Below are positions 1-5,286 of a stretch of DNA of 7,650 nucleotides, piece by piece (position 1 is the stretch's first letter; each line of letters begins with the position of its first letter). The translations under genes and the position numbers were made by a program. Source of the DNA: Bacteroidota bacterium (GTDB taxonomy: Bacteria > Bacteroidota > Kryptoniia > Kryptoniales > JAKASW01); the NCBI GenBank assembly GCA_021785235.1, contig JAJYGB010000111.1, positions 1-7,650 of the forward strand, read 5' to 3'. The notes beneath the pieces are model-generated. The model was not told the origin of the DNA, ran no database searches, and was given only the letters and a program-made list of their open reading frames with translations.

Positions 1-1
1 A

Positions 2-490
2 GGAGACATTTCGGGTCAAAGTATGATAATCGACGGCATGACGGACGTTAGCGGCACCGTTAAAGTGGAGACGGTGGAAAACCGCGGGATGCTCAGGGTG
101 GCGAAAGCTTGCGGCTCGGAGGTCTTCTCCTCGCAGGGAGGATTCGCGGTCGGAGGACTCCTCAACGCGGGAAAGATAGACATCTCGGTTTATGCGCAGT
201 GCAAAGCGCGAGAGATCGGCGGAGAGAATATCGAGGTAAGGGTCGGCGGCGGACTAAGCATAAGAAAGTTCATCGGCTCCCTCTTCCCCGGCCTGCCCCT
301 TAACCCGGTCCTCAATGCCGACACAATCGAAGGCGACAATGTCTATCTCGAGAATACGACGGCTAAAGTAGTCCGCGGACAAAACATAAAGATTGGTCCC
401 GGGTGCCAGATCGGGGTCGTGGAGTACAGGGGAAGCTATTACAAAGATCCCGTCGCCGGCACGAGTGTAAACGAATCCAGGAAGATATGA
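2..490 (+). CDS. Bactofilin-family polymer-forming protein (BacE/BacF-like), 5'-truncated
   Basis: The frame is open to the left edge of the window, and the codons before the ATG at 23 read GDISGQS. These align with the GDDMSLVG stretch inside the downstream paralog, so this is the C-terminal part of a longer protein and the ATG at 23 is probably internal. The visible part has short Gly/Val/Ile-rich strand repeats typical of the bactofilin (DUF583) right-handed beta-helix. It then carries the C-terminal block shared with the next gene: GLLNA, a REIGGENIEVR stretch, ADTIEGDNVYLENT, AKVVRGQNIKIGPGC and VVEYRG. From general knowledge, this long bactofilin type with an IEGD/VVRG/VEY tail resembles Bacillus subtilis BacE/BacF (formerly YhbE/YhbF), cytoplasmic polymer-forming proteins linked to flagellar assembly. 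No membrane segment is visible. The stop lies one base before the next ATG. The family call is firm; the cellular role is not known here. Confidence 0.85.
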   Translation, partial: GDISGQSMIIDGMTDVSGTVKVETVENRGMLRVAKACGSEVFSSQGGFAVGGLLNAGKIDISVYAQCKAREIGGENIEVRVGGGLSIRKFIGSLFPGLPLNPVLNADTIEGDNVYLENTTAKVVRGQNIKIGPGCQIGVVEYRGSYYKDPVAGTSVNESRKI

Positions 491-491
491 G

Positions 492-1232
492 ATGAAGAAC
501 GACAAGAAACCAAATCTGAAGATCATCGGCGACAACACCGCGTCGGGCGGTCACTACAACGACGCGAAGATTATCGGCAACGGCACTATAAGAGGGGACC
601 TGGAATGTGCCACGTTCAAGGGCGTCGGCGACTCCAGGCTTCAAGGAAATTTGAAGGCCGGGACCGTGAAGATAACAGGCTCGATTCACATCCAAGGGAA
701 GGCCACCGCCGACAACTTCAGGGTTACGGGAGACCTTAACCTTGAAGGCGATTTGCACGCTGGGCAGTGTCATCTTCGAGGAGGTATCACGACGAACGGC
801 GGGATCAAAGGCGACGATATGTCCCTGGTGGGATACGTTACCGTGAAAAAGAATTGCGAAGCCGAAACGTTCACGGCAGACGGCCAGATCAAGATCGATG
901 GCCTGCTCAACGCGGACGACATCGATATAAAGACTTACGGTGCGTCCCGGATTTCCGAGATCGGCGGAGACAGGATTGTCATCAGGAAAGGTTCCGCCTC
1001 AAATCTGGGGAAGATGTTAAAACTGCTCTTCGTGCCGTCGAACTGGGGAAGAGTTTCGGTCACGGCCAACACTATCGAAGGAAACGATGTCCGTTTGTCA
1101 AATACAAGGGCCAGGGTGGTGCGCGGAAATAATGTGGCGATAGAAAACGACTGCGAGATCGATCTGGTGGAGTACAAGGACAACCTGCGCGTTCATCGAG
1201 GCGCGTCGGTCAAAGAACAGATGAAGATCTGA
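492..1232 (+). CDS. Bactofilin-family polymer-forming protein (BacE/BacF-like)
   Basis: This complete 246-aa protein is a paralog of the preceding gene. Residues about 30-165 are a run of short strand-turn repeats rich in G, V, I, D and N (for example GTIRGDLECATF, GNLKAGTVKITG, GDLNLEGDLHAG), as expected for a bactofilin beta-helix. Residues about 190-229 carry the conserved tail NTIEGNDVRLSNT, RARVVRGNNVAIEND and IDLVEYKD. There is no signal peptide or hydrophobic span, so it should be cytoplasmic. The start at 492 is supported by AGGAAG at 479-484 inside the end of the upstream gene, 7 nt before the ATG. With a 1-nt gap, the two genes are probably translationally coupled and may form mixed filaments, as tandem bactofilins do elsewhere. 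Its length is close to that of the Bacillus BacE/BacF proteins. A role in motility, shape or polarity is inference only. Confidence 0.88.
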   Translation: MKNDKKPNLKIIGDNTASGGHYNDAKIIGNGTIRGDLECATFKGVGDSRLQGNLKAGTVKITGSIHIQGKATADNFRVTGDLNLEGDLHAGQCHLRGGITTNGGIKGDDMSLVGYVTVKKNCEAETFTADGQIKIDGLLNADDIDIKTYGASRISEIGGDRIVIRKGSASNLGKMLKLLFVPSNWGRVSVTANTIEGNDVRLSNTRARVVRGNNVAIENDCEIDLVEYKDNLRVHRGASVKEQMKI

Positions 1233-1328
1233 AACCGGCAAGAACTTAGCCTGATCCTGGAGTGAACCGAACGCAAAGTTGGAATGCAGTGGTACGAGCG
1301 AATCGGAATTGCAGTCAGGAAATAACTA
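1233..1328. other. Intergenic spacer after the bactofilin genes
   Basis: No gene or rho-independent terminator is visible here. The word GTTGGAATG at 1278-1286, continuing as CAGTGG, recurs at 1419-1427. It occurs inverted at 1376-1384, and a diverged copy (CGGAATTGCAGTCAGG) ends at 1319. The spacer therefore belongs to the same repeat-rich tract as the sequence that follows. Confidence 0.5.
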
Positions 1329-1541
1329 ATGGACAGGTATCATCAAACAGCCACTCTCAGAAGGTTTGCCAGTGCCATTCCAACTAATTTTAGCAAACAA
1401 AGTGCGGCTAAAATTACTGTTGGAATGAGCACCTCGCCAATTTTTCTCTTGGCGAAATTAGCAATTGATAGTTGGTGGAGCACCAGCAACTCCGCCAGAA
1501 CATACTTAAAAAGTCTGAATCAGAAAATGGATGAAGATTAG
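1329..1541 (+). CDS. Doubtful small ORF, hypothetical protein (70 aa)
   Basis: In favour: AGGA at 1317-1320 lies 8 nt before the ATG, and the TAG at 1539-1541 lies 2 nt before the ATG of the next gene, which itself lacks a good ribosome binding site, so coupling is conceivable. Against: the predicted product is a low-information Ser/Thr/Ala/Lys-rich sequence with no recognisable motif and no clear membrane span. The middle of the ORF also coincides with several strong inverted repeats (1372-1490) that look like DNA or RNA structure rather than coding constraint. Third-position base choice shows no clear coding bias. I do not recognise the protein. It could be a leader peptide or simply an open stretch of intergenic DNA. 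Confidence 0.22.
   Translation: MDRYHQTATLRRFASAIPTNFSKQSAAKITVGMSTSPIFLLAKLAIDSWWSTSNSARTYLKSLNQKMDED
1372..1432. repeat. Long imperfect inverted repeat (hairpin), arms about 23 bp
   Basis: The left arm at 1372-1394 reads GTGC, CATTCCAAC, TAATTTTAGC. The right arm at 1407-1432 reads GCTAAAATTA, CT, GTTGGAATG, A, GCAC. All 23 left-arm bases can pair, with only a 2-nt (CT) and a 1-nt (A) bulge on the right side and a 12-nt loop at 1395-1406. A match this long in a spacer is unlikely to arise by chance. No T-run follows, so it does not look like an intrinsic terminator. It could be a mobile-element remnant (MITE-like), a structured RNA, or a processing or regulatory site. Confidence 0.75.
1434..1455. 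repeat. Short perfect inverted repeat
   Basis: TCGCCAA (1434-1440) and TTGGCGA (1449-1455) are perfect reverse complements around an 8-nt loop TTTTTCTC. It directly follows the long hairpin. The T-run sits in the loop rather than after the stem, so it is not a forward terminator. Confidence 0.6.
1471..1490. repeat. Third inverted repeat, with a direct repeat of an upstream word
   Basis: GTTGGTGGAGCACCAGCAAC pairs end to end (GTTG/CAAC and TGG/CCA) with one mismatch and a 4-nt centre. Its first part, GTTGG-TG-GAGCACC, repeats GTTGG-AAT-GAGCACC at 1419-1433. The spacer is therefore built from related words in both orientations. Confidence 0.55.
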
Positions 1542-1543
1542 AA

Positions 1544-2197
1544 ATGATGAAGTTTTTCAGGCGGTTCCAGGATTTAGCAATCGAGGGTGAAAAGGCAAAA
1601 TATTACGACCAAATCACTCGTGAACATCGCATTGGCGAGATGAGGGAACAGGCGAAGGAAATTGCCAGGCATGTGAAAGATGGAGACTCTATACTCGAGA
1701 TAGCACCTGGAGCCGGCTATCTCTCTATAGAACTATCCAGGCTTGGGAATTATGAAATAACCGGTATGGACATAAGTAAAGACCTCGTGGAGATTTGTAA
1801 CAGAAACGCGAAGGAGGCAGGTGCTAAGATTGACTTCCGACAGGGAAATGTTTCTAAAATGCCTTTCGAAGCTAATACGTTCAATTTTATTATTTGTGTC
1901 CTGGCGTTTAAGAATTTCAAAGAGCCAGTTAGAGCGCTTGAAGAGATGTATCGAGTATTAAATCCGGGTGGAACGGCTTTGATTATTGACTTGAATGGGA
2001 AAGCATCCATGAAAGCGACGAAAAGAGTTGCGGAGAATATGGGATTAAAAGGGATGATCGCATACATTGCCGGAGCCATCCAGAGAAGCGGATCTTACAG
2101 CAGAAATGAATTCGAATGTCTCATCTCTCATACAGAATTCAAAGATTATGAAATCAGGGATAGCGGAATAGGCTTCTCGATTTACTTATGGAAATAG
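1544..2197 (+). CDS. Class I SAM-dependent methyltransferase (UbiE/Methyltransf_11-like)
   Basis: This 217-aa cytoplasmic enzyme is predicted to move a methyl group from S-adenosylmethionine to an unknown acceptor. The Rossmann-type core is clear. Motif I is ILEIAPGAGY at residues 50-59, with APGAG where many family members have GCGxG. The acidic residue ending strand 2 is in GMDIS at 74-78. RQGNVSKMPF at 99-108 is the adenine-contacting loop, and TFNFIICVLAFKNFKEP at 112-128 covers strand 4 and the following helix. ALEEMYRVLNPGGTALIID at 131-149 is the usual pre-strand-5 block. The variable C-terminal third probably sets substrate choice. It starts ATGATG, and the second Met is an equally good start. 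No strong ribosome binding site is seen. The sequence is visibly A/T-richer than the bactofilin genes. It is a close paralog of the next gene. Confidence 0.88.
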   Translation: MMKFFRRFQDLAIEGEKAKYYDQITREHRIGEMREQAKEIARHVKDGDSILEIAPGAGYLSIELSRLGNYEITGMDISKDLVEICNRNAKEAGAKIDFRQGNVSKMPFEANTFNFIICVLAFKNFKEPVRALEEMYRVLNPGGTALIIDLNGKASMKATKRVAENMGLKGMIAYIAGAIQRSGSYSRNEFECLISHTEFKDYEIRDSGIGFSIYLWK

Positions 2198-2234
2198 TCG
2201 AACAATTCAGACAGAAAGTGGAAGCAGATCAGCC

Positions 2235-2924
2235 ATGATGAAGTTCTTAAGACGGTTCGGAGACCTCGGCATCAACGGAGTTGCTGCGAGATGGTACAAC
2301 AATAATTCCCGTAAACATAGATTGGATGAAATGAAGGGATATGCGATGGAGACAGCGAGTCATCTCAAGGATGGAGACTCTGTACTTGAAGTCGCGCCCG
2401 GACCGGGTTATTTATCCATCGAGCTGTCAAAGCTCGGTAAGTACAGGATTGTTGGGATGGATATCAGCCGGGATTTCGTAGAGATCGCAAGGAAAAACGC
2501 ATTAGCGGCGAATGCAGAGGTGGAATTCCGACAGGGAAATGTTTCCGATATGCCTTTTGCGGATGATACGTTCGACTTCATAACCTGCACTGCCGCTTTC
2601 AAGAATTTCAAAGAGCCGCTCAAGGCGTTGAGTGAAATATATAGGGTGTTGAAAGTGGAAGGCGAGGTTCTGATCATCGATATGAAACGAGACGCATCCG
2701 ATCAGGAAATCGATACGCTCACAAGGAATATGAAGGAGAAAGGTGCTGAGGCACTCTTCATGAAGTTGATGTTCAAACATTTTCTTCGCAAAGGCGCGTA
2801 TACGAAGGACGAGATTAGCTGCCTTATCGCACAGACAGCTTTCGGCGAATACAGAGTTGATGCCGATGGCGTGACGCTTTCGATTCGACTTCGGAAGCGG
2901 GCGCAGCCTGTACTCCGGAGTTGA
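2235..2924 (+). CDS. Class I SAM-dependent methyltransferase, tandem paralog
   Basis: This 229-aa protein is the sister of the upstream methyltransferase, 37 nt downstream of its stop. By eye, more than half of the aligned residues are identical over the first 145, including whole blocks such as GYLSIELS, FRQGNVS and AFKNFKEP. Motif I is VLEVAPGPGY (50-59), the strand-2 acidic residue is in GMDIS (74-78), the strand-4 region is DTFDFITC, and EIYRVLKVEGEVLIID precedes strand 5. The two proteins diverge mostly after residue 150, and this one has a basic C-terminal tail about a dozen residues longer (RLRKRAQPVLRS). That pattern suggests duplication followed by a change in acceptor. The start mirrors the paralog (ATGATGAAG). 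Its GC content appears higher than that of the upstream copy. The substrate is unknown. Confidence 0.88.
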   Translation: MMKFLRRFGDLGINGVAARWYNNNSRKHRLDEMKGYAMETASHLKDGDSVLEVAPGPGYLSIELSKLGKYRIVGMDISRDFVEIARKNALAANAEVEFRQGNVSDMPFADDTFDFITCTAAFKNFKEPLKALSEIYRVLKVEGEVLIIDMKRDASDQEIDTLTRNMKEKGAEALFMKLMFKHFLRKGAYTKDEISCLIAQTAFGEYRVDADGVTLSIRLRKRAQPVLRS

Positions 2925-2981
2925 AAAGGCACGCGGGAACACAATATTAGCCCTTTTGTTTCGTCGTAATTATAGTGTCAA

Positions 2982-3007
2982 GGAAGCGTTCTTCCGGCGA
3001 AAGCCGG
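2982..3007 (+). promoter_or_regulatory. Two overlapping, mutually exclusive small hairpins in a 5' leader
   Basis: GGAAG (2982-2986) can pair with CTTCC (2991-2995) around CGTT. CCGGC (2994-2998) can pair with GCCGG (3003-3007) around a GAAA (GNRA) tetraloop, extendable by two G-U pairs. The stems share bases 2994-2995, so only one can form fully. The element lies about 50-75 nt before the ATG at 3059 and is followed by a purine-rich run, with no T-run. A regulatory role is a guess. Confidence 0.3.
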
Positions 3008-3047
3008 GGCTGAAAAGAAGAAAAAGAAGGATCACATAAACAGCTGC

Positions 3048-3056
3048 AGGAGGAGG
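3048..3056 (+). promoter_or_regulatory. Strong Shine-Dalgarno for the HMA-like gene
   Basis: AGGAGGAGG ends 2 nt before the ATG at 3059. The first AGGAGG (3048-3053) lies at the optimal 5-nt spacing. It is one of the strongest ribosome binding sites in the window and fixes this start. Confidence 0.75.
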
Positions 3057-3058
3057 TT

Positions 3059-3316
3059 ATGGACAACGCAAGAGCAGACCGCAAATTGGAACATGAGATA
3101 ATGGACTTATTCATTTTTCGGACGAACATCCGAAGAAAGTCAGACTTTTCGAAGATCAGGGATTCCCTGCTGACACGCTTCGGGATTCGGGACTGCACGA
3201 TTGATCTTGAAGACCGCGACAAAGTCCTCCGCGTGGAGTGCGAGAACGTTCCGATCATGGCGATTGTTGAGGATGTTGTCAGACACGGATTCATATGCGA
3301 GGAGCTGGCAGATTAG
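3059..3316 (+). CDS. Small HMA-like (ferredoxin-fold) protein lacking the CxxC metal site
   Basis: This is an 85-aa protein with no signal peptide or membrane span. After a charged helical N-terminus (1-15), residues 18-84 follow the beta-alpha-beta-beta-alpha-beta order of heavy-metal-associated domains. Strand LFIFRTNI (17-24) is followed by helix SDFSKIRDSLLTRFGI (28-43), strand CTIDLEDRDK (46-55), strand VLRVECE (56-62), helix IMAIVEDVVRHGF (66-78) and the tail ICEELAD. Bacteroidota HMA copper-binding proteins typically carry a TNI(K)CxxC motif at the end of strand 1. Here the loop after TNI reads RRKSD, with no cysteine, so metal binding of the usual kind is not expected. Cysteines remain at 46, 61 and 80 but not in a CxxC pattern. 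It lies 53 nt before the exporter ATPase start and could be co-transcribed with it. The gene is well supported; the fold assignment is from pattern only, and no function is assigned. Confidence 0.72.
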   Translation: MDNARADRKLEHEIMDLFIFRTNIRRKSDFSKIRDSLLTRFGIRDCTIDLEDRDKVLRVECENVPIMAIVEDVVRHGFICEELAD

Positions 3317-3348
3317 AATTTTGAATTCTAAATTCTCAATTTTGAATT
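3317..3348. repeat. 11-bp direct repeat, A/T-rich, 21-bp period
   Basis: AATTTTGAATT occurs at 3317-3327 and again at 3338-3348. The 10 bp between are CTAAATTCTC, and GAATTT (3316-3321) can also pair with AAATTC (3330-3335). The repeat starts at the base after the HMA-like gene's stop codon and fills most of the gap before the ATPase. Confidence 0.6.
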
Positions 3349-3358
3349 AACTTGAAGC

Positions 3359-3363
3359 AGGAG
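3359..3363 (+). promoter_or_regulatory. Shine-Dalgarno deciding the TTG start of the ATPase
   Basis: AGGAG at 3359-3363 lies 6 nt before the TTG at 3370. The other in-frame TTG, at 3352, has only A/T-rich repeat sequence upstream. The 3370 start is therefore preferred. Confidence 0.65.
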
Positions 3364-3369
3364 AACAAA

Positions 3370-4191
3370 TTGCCCGTTACTCAGGAAAGCGCAAACATTA
3401 TCACCGTATCCGAGCTGGTAAAGAAATTCAATGACTTCACGGCCGTCGACAACATCTCATTCGATGTTAAGAAGGGTGAGATATTCGCCTTCCTCGGCCC
3501 GAACGGCGCGGGTAAATCCACGACGATCAAAATGCTCACCACCCTACTCCGCCCGACGAGCGGCAAGATCACTCTAAACAGCTTCGATCCCGCCCATAAC
3601 AAAGATGGAGTTAGAAAGTCGCTCGGCATAGTGTTCCAGGACCCAAGCCTCGACGACGACCTGACTGCGTTTGAGAACATGCAGTTCCACGCCGTCTGTT
3701 ACAAGGTCCCAAACGAAATAAGAGGCCAGCGGATCGAAGATCTGCTGCGGTTCGTCGAACTCTGGGACAGGAAGGACGACCTGGTGAAGACATTCTCCGG
3801 CGGGATGAAACGCCGGCTTGAAATCGCGAGAGGGCTGCTGCACCATCCCACGATTCTCTTTCTCGACGAACCCACGCTGGGACTCGATCCACAAACCAGG
3901 AACCACATGTGGAGCTATGTGAACGATATAAACAAGAAGGAAGGGATGACCGTCTTCTTCACGACGCACTACATGGAAGAGGCGGACAGGATCGCGGATC
4001 GCATCGCGGTCATAGACCACGGTAAGATCATAGCCATGGGGACCGGCAGCGAGCTCAAACAGCCGACTAACACCGAGACTCTCGAAGACGCGTTTCTCAA
4101 CCTGACGGGCCACAAGATCCGCGAAGAGGAAGCAAGCGGACTTGACCGGATGAGAAGGATGGGTCGAATGTGGGCCGGGAGAAGAAGATAG
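3370..4191 (+). CDS. ABC-2 type exporter, ATP-binding protein (DrrA-like)
   Basis: This cytoplasmic ATPase powers an ABC-2 exporter, presumably with the permease encoded from 4380. All nucleotide-binding motifs are intact (numbering from TTG 3370, 273 aa). Walker A is GPNGAGKST at 43-51, the Q-loop glutamine is in VFQDPS near residue 90, and the signature is FSGGMKRR at 142-149. Walker B with the catalytic Glu is ILFLDEP at 162-168, followed by the D-loop GLDP, and the switch His is in FTTHYMEEAD near residue 200. The C-terminal TLEDAFLNLTG block is typical of the DrrA/CcmA-like subgroup that pairs with ABC-2 membrane proteins, and the protein ends in a basic Met/Arg-rich tail. A start at 3352 would add six residues but lacks a ribosome binding site. 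The substrate cannot be read from the sequence; drugs, lipids or polysaccharides are all possible for the family. Confidence 0.92.
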   Translation: MPVTQESANIITVSELVKKFNDFTAVDNISFDVKKGEIFAFLGPNGAGKSTTIKMLTTLLRPTSGKITLNSFDPAHNKDGVRKSLGIVFQDPSLDDDLTAFENMQFHAVCYKVPNEIRGQRIEDLLRFVELWDRKDDLVKTFSGGMKRRLEIARGLLHHPTILFLDEPTLGLDPQTRNHMWSYVNDINKKEGMTVFFTTHYMEEADRIADRIAVIDHGKIIAMGTGSELKQPTNTETLEDAFLNLTGHKIREEEASGLDRMRRMGRMWAGRRR

Positions 4192-4379
4192 CAAAACGAA
4201 AGCTCCAAACGCCAAATGACAAGCTCCAAACAAAGACACAACTCAAAAAAACAAAAGAGAGAACTACCCCTGGCGTTGGAGTTTGACCCGTTTGTTGTTG
4301 AAATTTGTTTGGAATTTGGTATTTGGAAATTGGAACTTCCCTCTCAATTGAAACACATATCGTAAGTTAGGAGACACCG
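4192..4379. repeat. Repeat-filled spacer between ATPase and permease genes
   Basis: AAGCTCCAAAC occurs at 4200-4210 and 4221-4231 (period 21 bp). The right half holds TTTGG words spaced exactly 7 bp apart (4308, 4315, 4322) plus TTGGAA at 4330. AAGCTCCAAACGCC (4200-4213) and GGCGTTGGAGTTT (4272-4284) form an imperfect inverted repeat, so the left side is CCAAA-rich and the right side TTTGG-rich on the same strand. No ORF with a plausible start is seen. It resembles the short degenerate intergenic repeats found in some environmental bacterial genomes. Confidence 0.65.
4369..4373 (+). promoter_or_regulatory. Shine-Dalgarno supporting the GTG start of the permease
   Basis: AGGAG lies 6 nt before the GTG at 4380. 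It sits immediately after the repeat tract, so the permease keeps its own ribosome binding site despite the wide gap from the ATPase gene. Confidence 0.65.
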
Positions 4380-5129
4380 GTGAGTGTAATCTACATAATG
4401 TGGCTAAGGCAGCTGAAAAAATACTTCAGGTCCAAATCAAGAATCATCGGCTCGCTGGGACAGCCGCTACTATTCCTGCTGGCGTTCGGCTTCGGGTTCG
4501 GCGCCATATTCAAGAAAGCCGGAGCAGGAGACTACATGCAATTCCTCGCCCCCGGGATTATACTCATGAGCGTCCTCTTCACGGCGATCTTCTCGGGGAT
4601 AGACCTGATCTGGGACAGACAGTTCGGCTTCCTGAAAGAGACCATGGTAGCTCCCGTCTCGCGTCTCCAGATTATGCTCGGCAAGACGCTGGGCGGCGCA
4701 ACGGTCGCCGCGATCCAGGGGGTAATCGTCTTCATCCTCACGCTCATCGTCGGATTCAGACCGCATGATATCATTTTACTTCCGCTCGGCGCGATTGTGG
4801 TCTTCCTCGTTGCAATTCTTTTCACTTCCCTCGGCATTGCACTCGCATCGACGATGGAGGATATGCAGGGATTCCAGATTATCATGAACTTCCTCGTCAT
4901 GCCGATCTTCTTCCTTTCAGGCGCGCTCTTCCCGCTCGAAGGATTGCCGAAAGCCATGGACATTATCGCCTCACTCGATCCCCTCAGCTACGGCGTGGAC
5001 GGTTTAAGGTATTCGTTCCTGGGTTCCCAGTCGGTGTTCGGCATGGGGACCGACATGCTCGTTCTCAGCATCCTGACAGTTGCCCTCCTCGGACTCGGGA
5101 GCAGGCTTTTCGAGAGGATCCAGGCGTAA
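4380..5129 (+). CDS. ABC-2 type exporter, membrane permease (DrrB-like)
   Basis: This 249-aa integral inner-membrane protein is the natural partner of the upstream ATPase. Six hydrophobic segments fit the ABC-2 permease plan: about 26-44 (LGQPLLFLLAFGFGFG), 54-75 (FLAPGIILMSVLFTAIF), 104-126, 131-156, 165-186 and 225-244. A basic amphipathic N-terminus (WLRQLKKYFRSKSR) forms the usual coupling region before span 1. Family hallmarks include LGQPLLFLLAFG, the DRQFGFLKETMVAPVSR loop after span 2, and the span-5 region MPIFFLSGALFPLEGLP followed by LDPLSYGVDGLR. The start is GTG. Length and span number are normal, with no sign of truncation. The ATPase-permease pair looks complete as a half-transporter set that would dimerise. 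The substrate is unknown. Confidence 0.92.
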   Translation: MSVIYIMWLRQLKKYFRSKSRIIGSLGQPLLFLLAFGFGFGAIFKKAGAGDYMQFLAPGIILMSVLFTAIFSGIDLIWDRQFGFLKETMVAPVSRLQIMLGKTLGGATVAAIQGVIVFILTLIVGFRPHDIILLPLGAIVVFLVAILFTSLGIALASTMEDMQGFQIIMNFLVMPIFFLSGALFPLEGLPKAMDIIASLDPLSYGVDGLRYSFLGSQSVFGMGTDMLVLSILTVALLGLGSRLFERIQA

Positions 5130-5286
5130 CGGGGAGAAATGATGGGAATCCGGAATCCTGAAATGTTGGAATTGTAGTTTAGTTGATTCCTTTGTGGCTT
5201 CAGAGCGAAACTTTGTAAACTTAATGGTCGGGTTATGGTATCTAGGGCACTTGGCCTGAACGAAGTGACACACTTAAGGAGTAACA
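5130..5286. other. Intergenic spacer with short tandem words
   Basis: There is no gene here. GGAATCC occurs twice in tandem (5145-5158), with TTGGAATTG just after (5168-5174 region) and GATTCC at 5185-5190 as a possible pairing partner. The CTTTGTGG and CTTTGTAA words at 5190-5218 are in the same style as the repeats between the exporter genes. No clear terminator follows the permease, and no convincing sigma-70 promoter was found before the NUDIX gene. Confidence 0.45.
5276..5281 (+). promoter_or_regulatory. Shine-Dalgarno deciding the TTG start of the NUDIX gene
   Basis: AAGGAG lies 5 nt before the TTG at 5287. The next in-frame ATGs are far inside the protein, so the TTG is the best start. 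Confidence 0.7.

Noticed and set aside
1434..1455. Terminator hairpin
   Set aside because: The T-run lies in the loop, the stem is only 7 bp, and no T-run follows on either strand side.
1372..1490. Integron attC site
   Set aside because: The bulged stem with CCAAC/GTTGG ends recalls attC, but the R-box pattern RYYYAAC/GTTRRRY is not met, there is no unpaired spacer between R and L boxes, and no integrase or cassette array is visible.
1459..1510. Corrinoid-protein-like 'VGGAPATP' peptide in another frame
   Set aside because: A stop codon lies immediately before and another a few codons after, and the repeat structure explains the bases.
2502..2942. 146-codon minus-strand ORF
   Set aside because: It is the antisense shadow of the second methyltransferase, with no motif or ribosome binding site.
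2994..3007. Rho-independent terminator after the methyltransferases
   Set aside because: The CCGGC-GAAA-GCCGG stem is followed by a purine-rich run instead of a T-run.
3574..4239. 221-codon minus-strand ORF
   Set aside because: It lies antisense to the ATPase, whose Walker and signature motifs are unmistakable, and its translation has no recognisable domain.
5213..5244. Sigma-70 promoter before the NUDIX gene
   Set aside because: TTGTAA and TATGGT are only 15 bp apart and other pairings give 20 bp, so the match is too weak to call.
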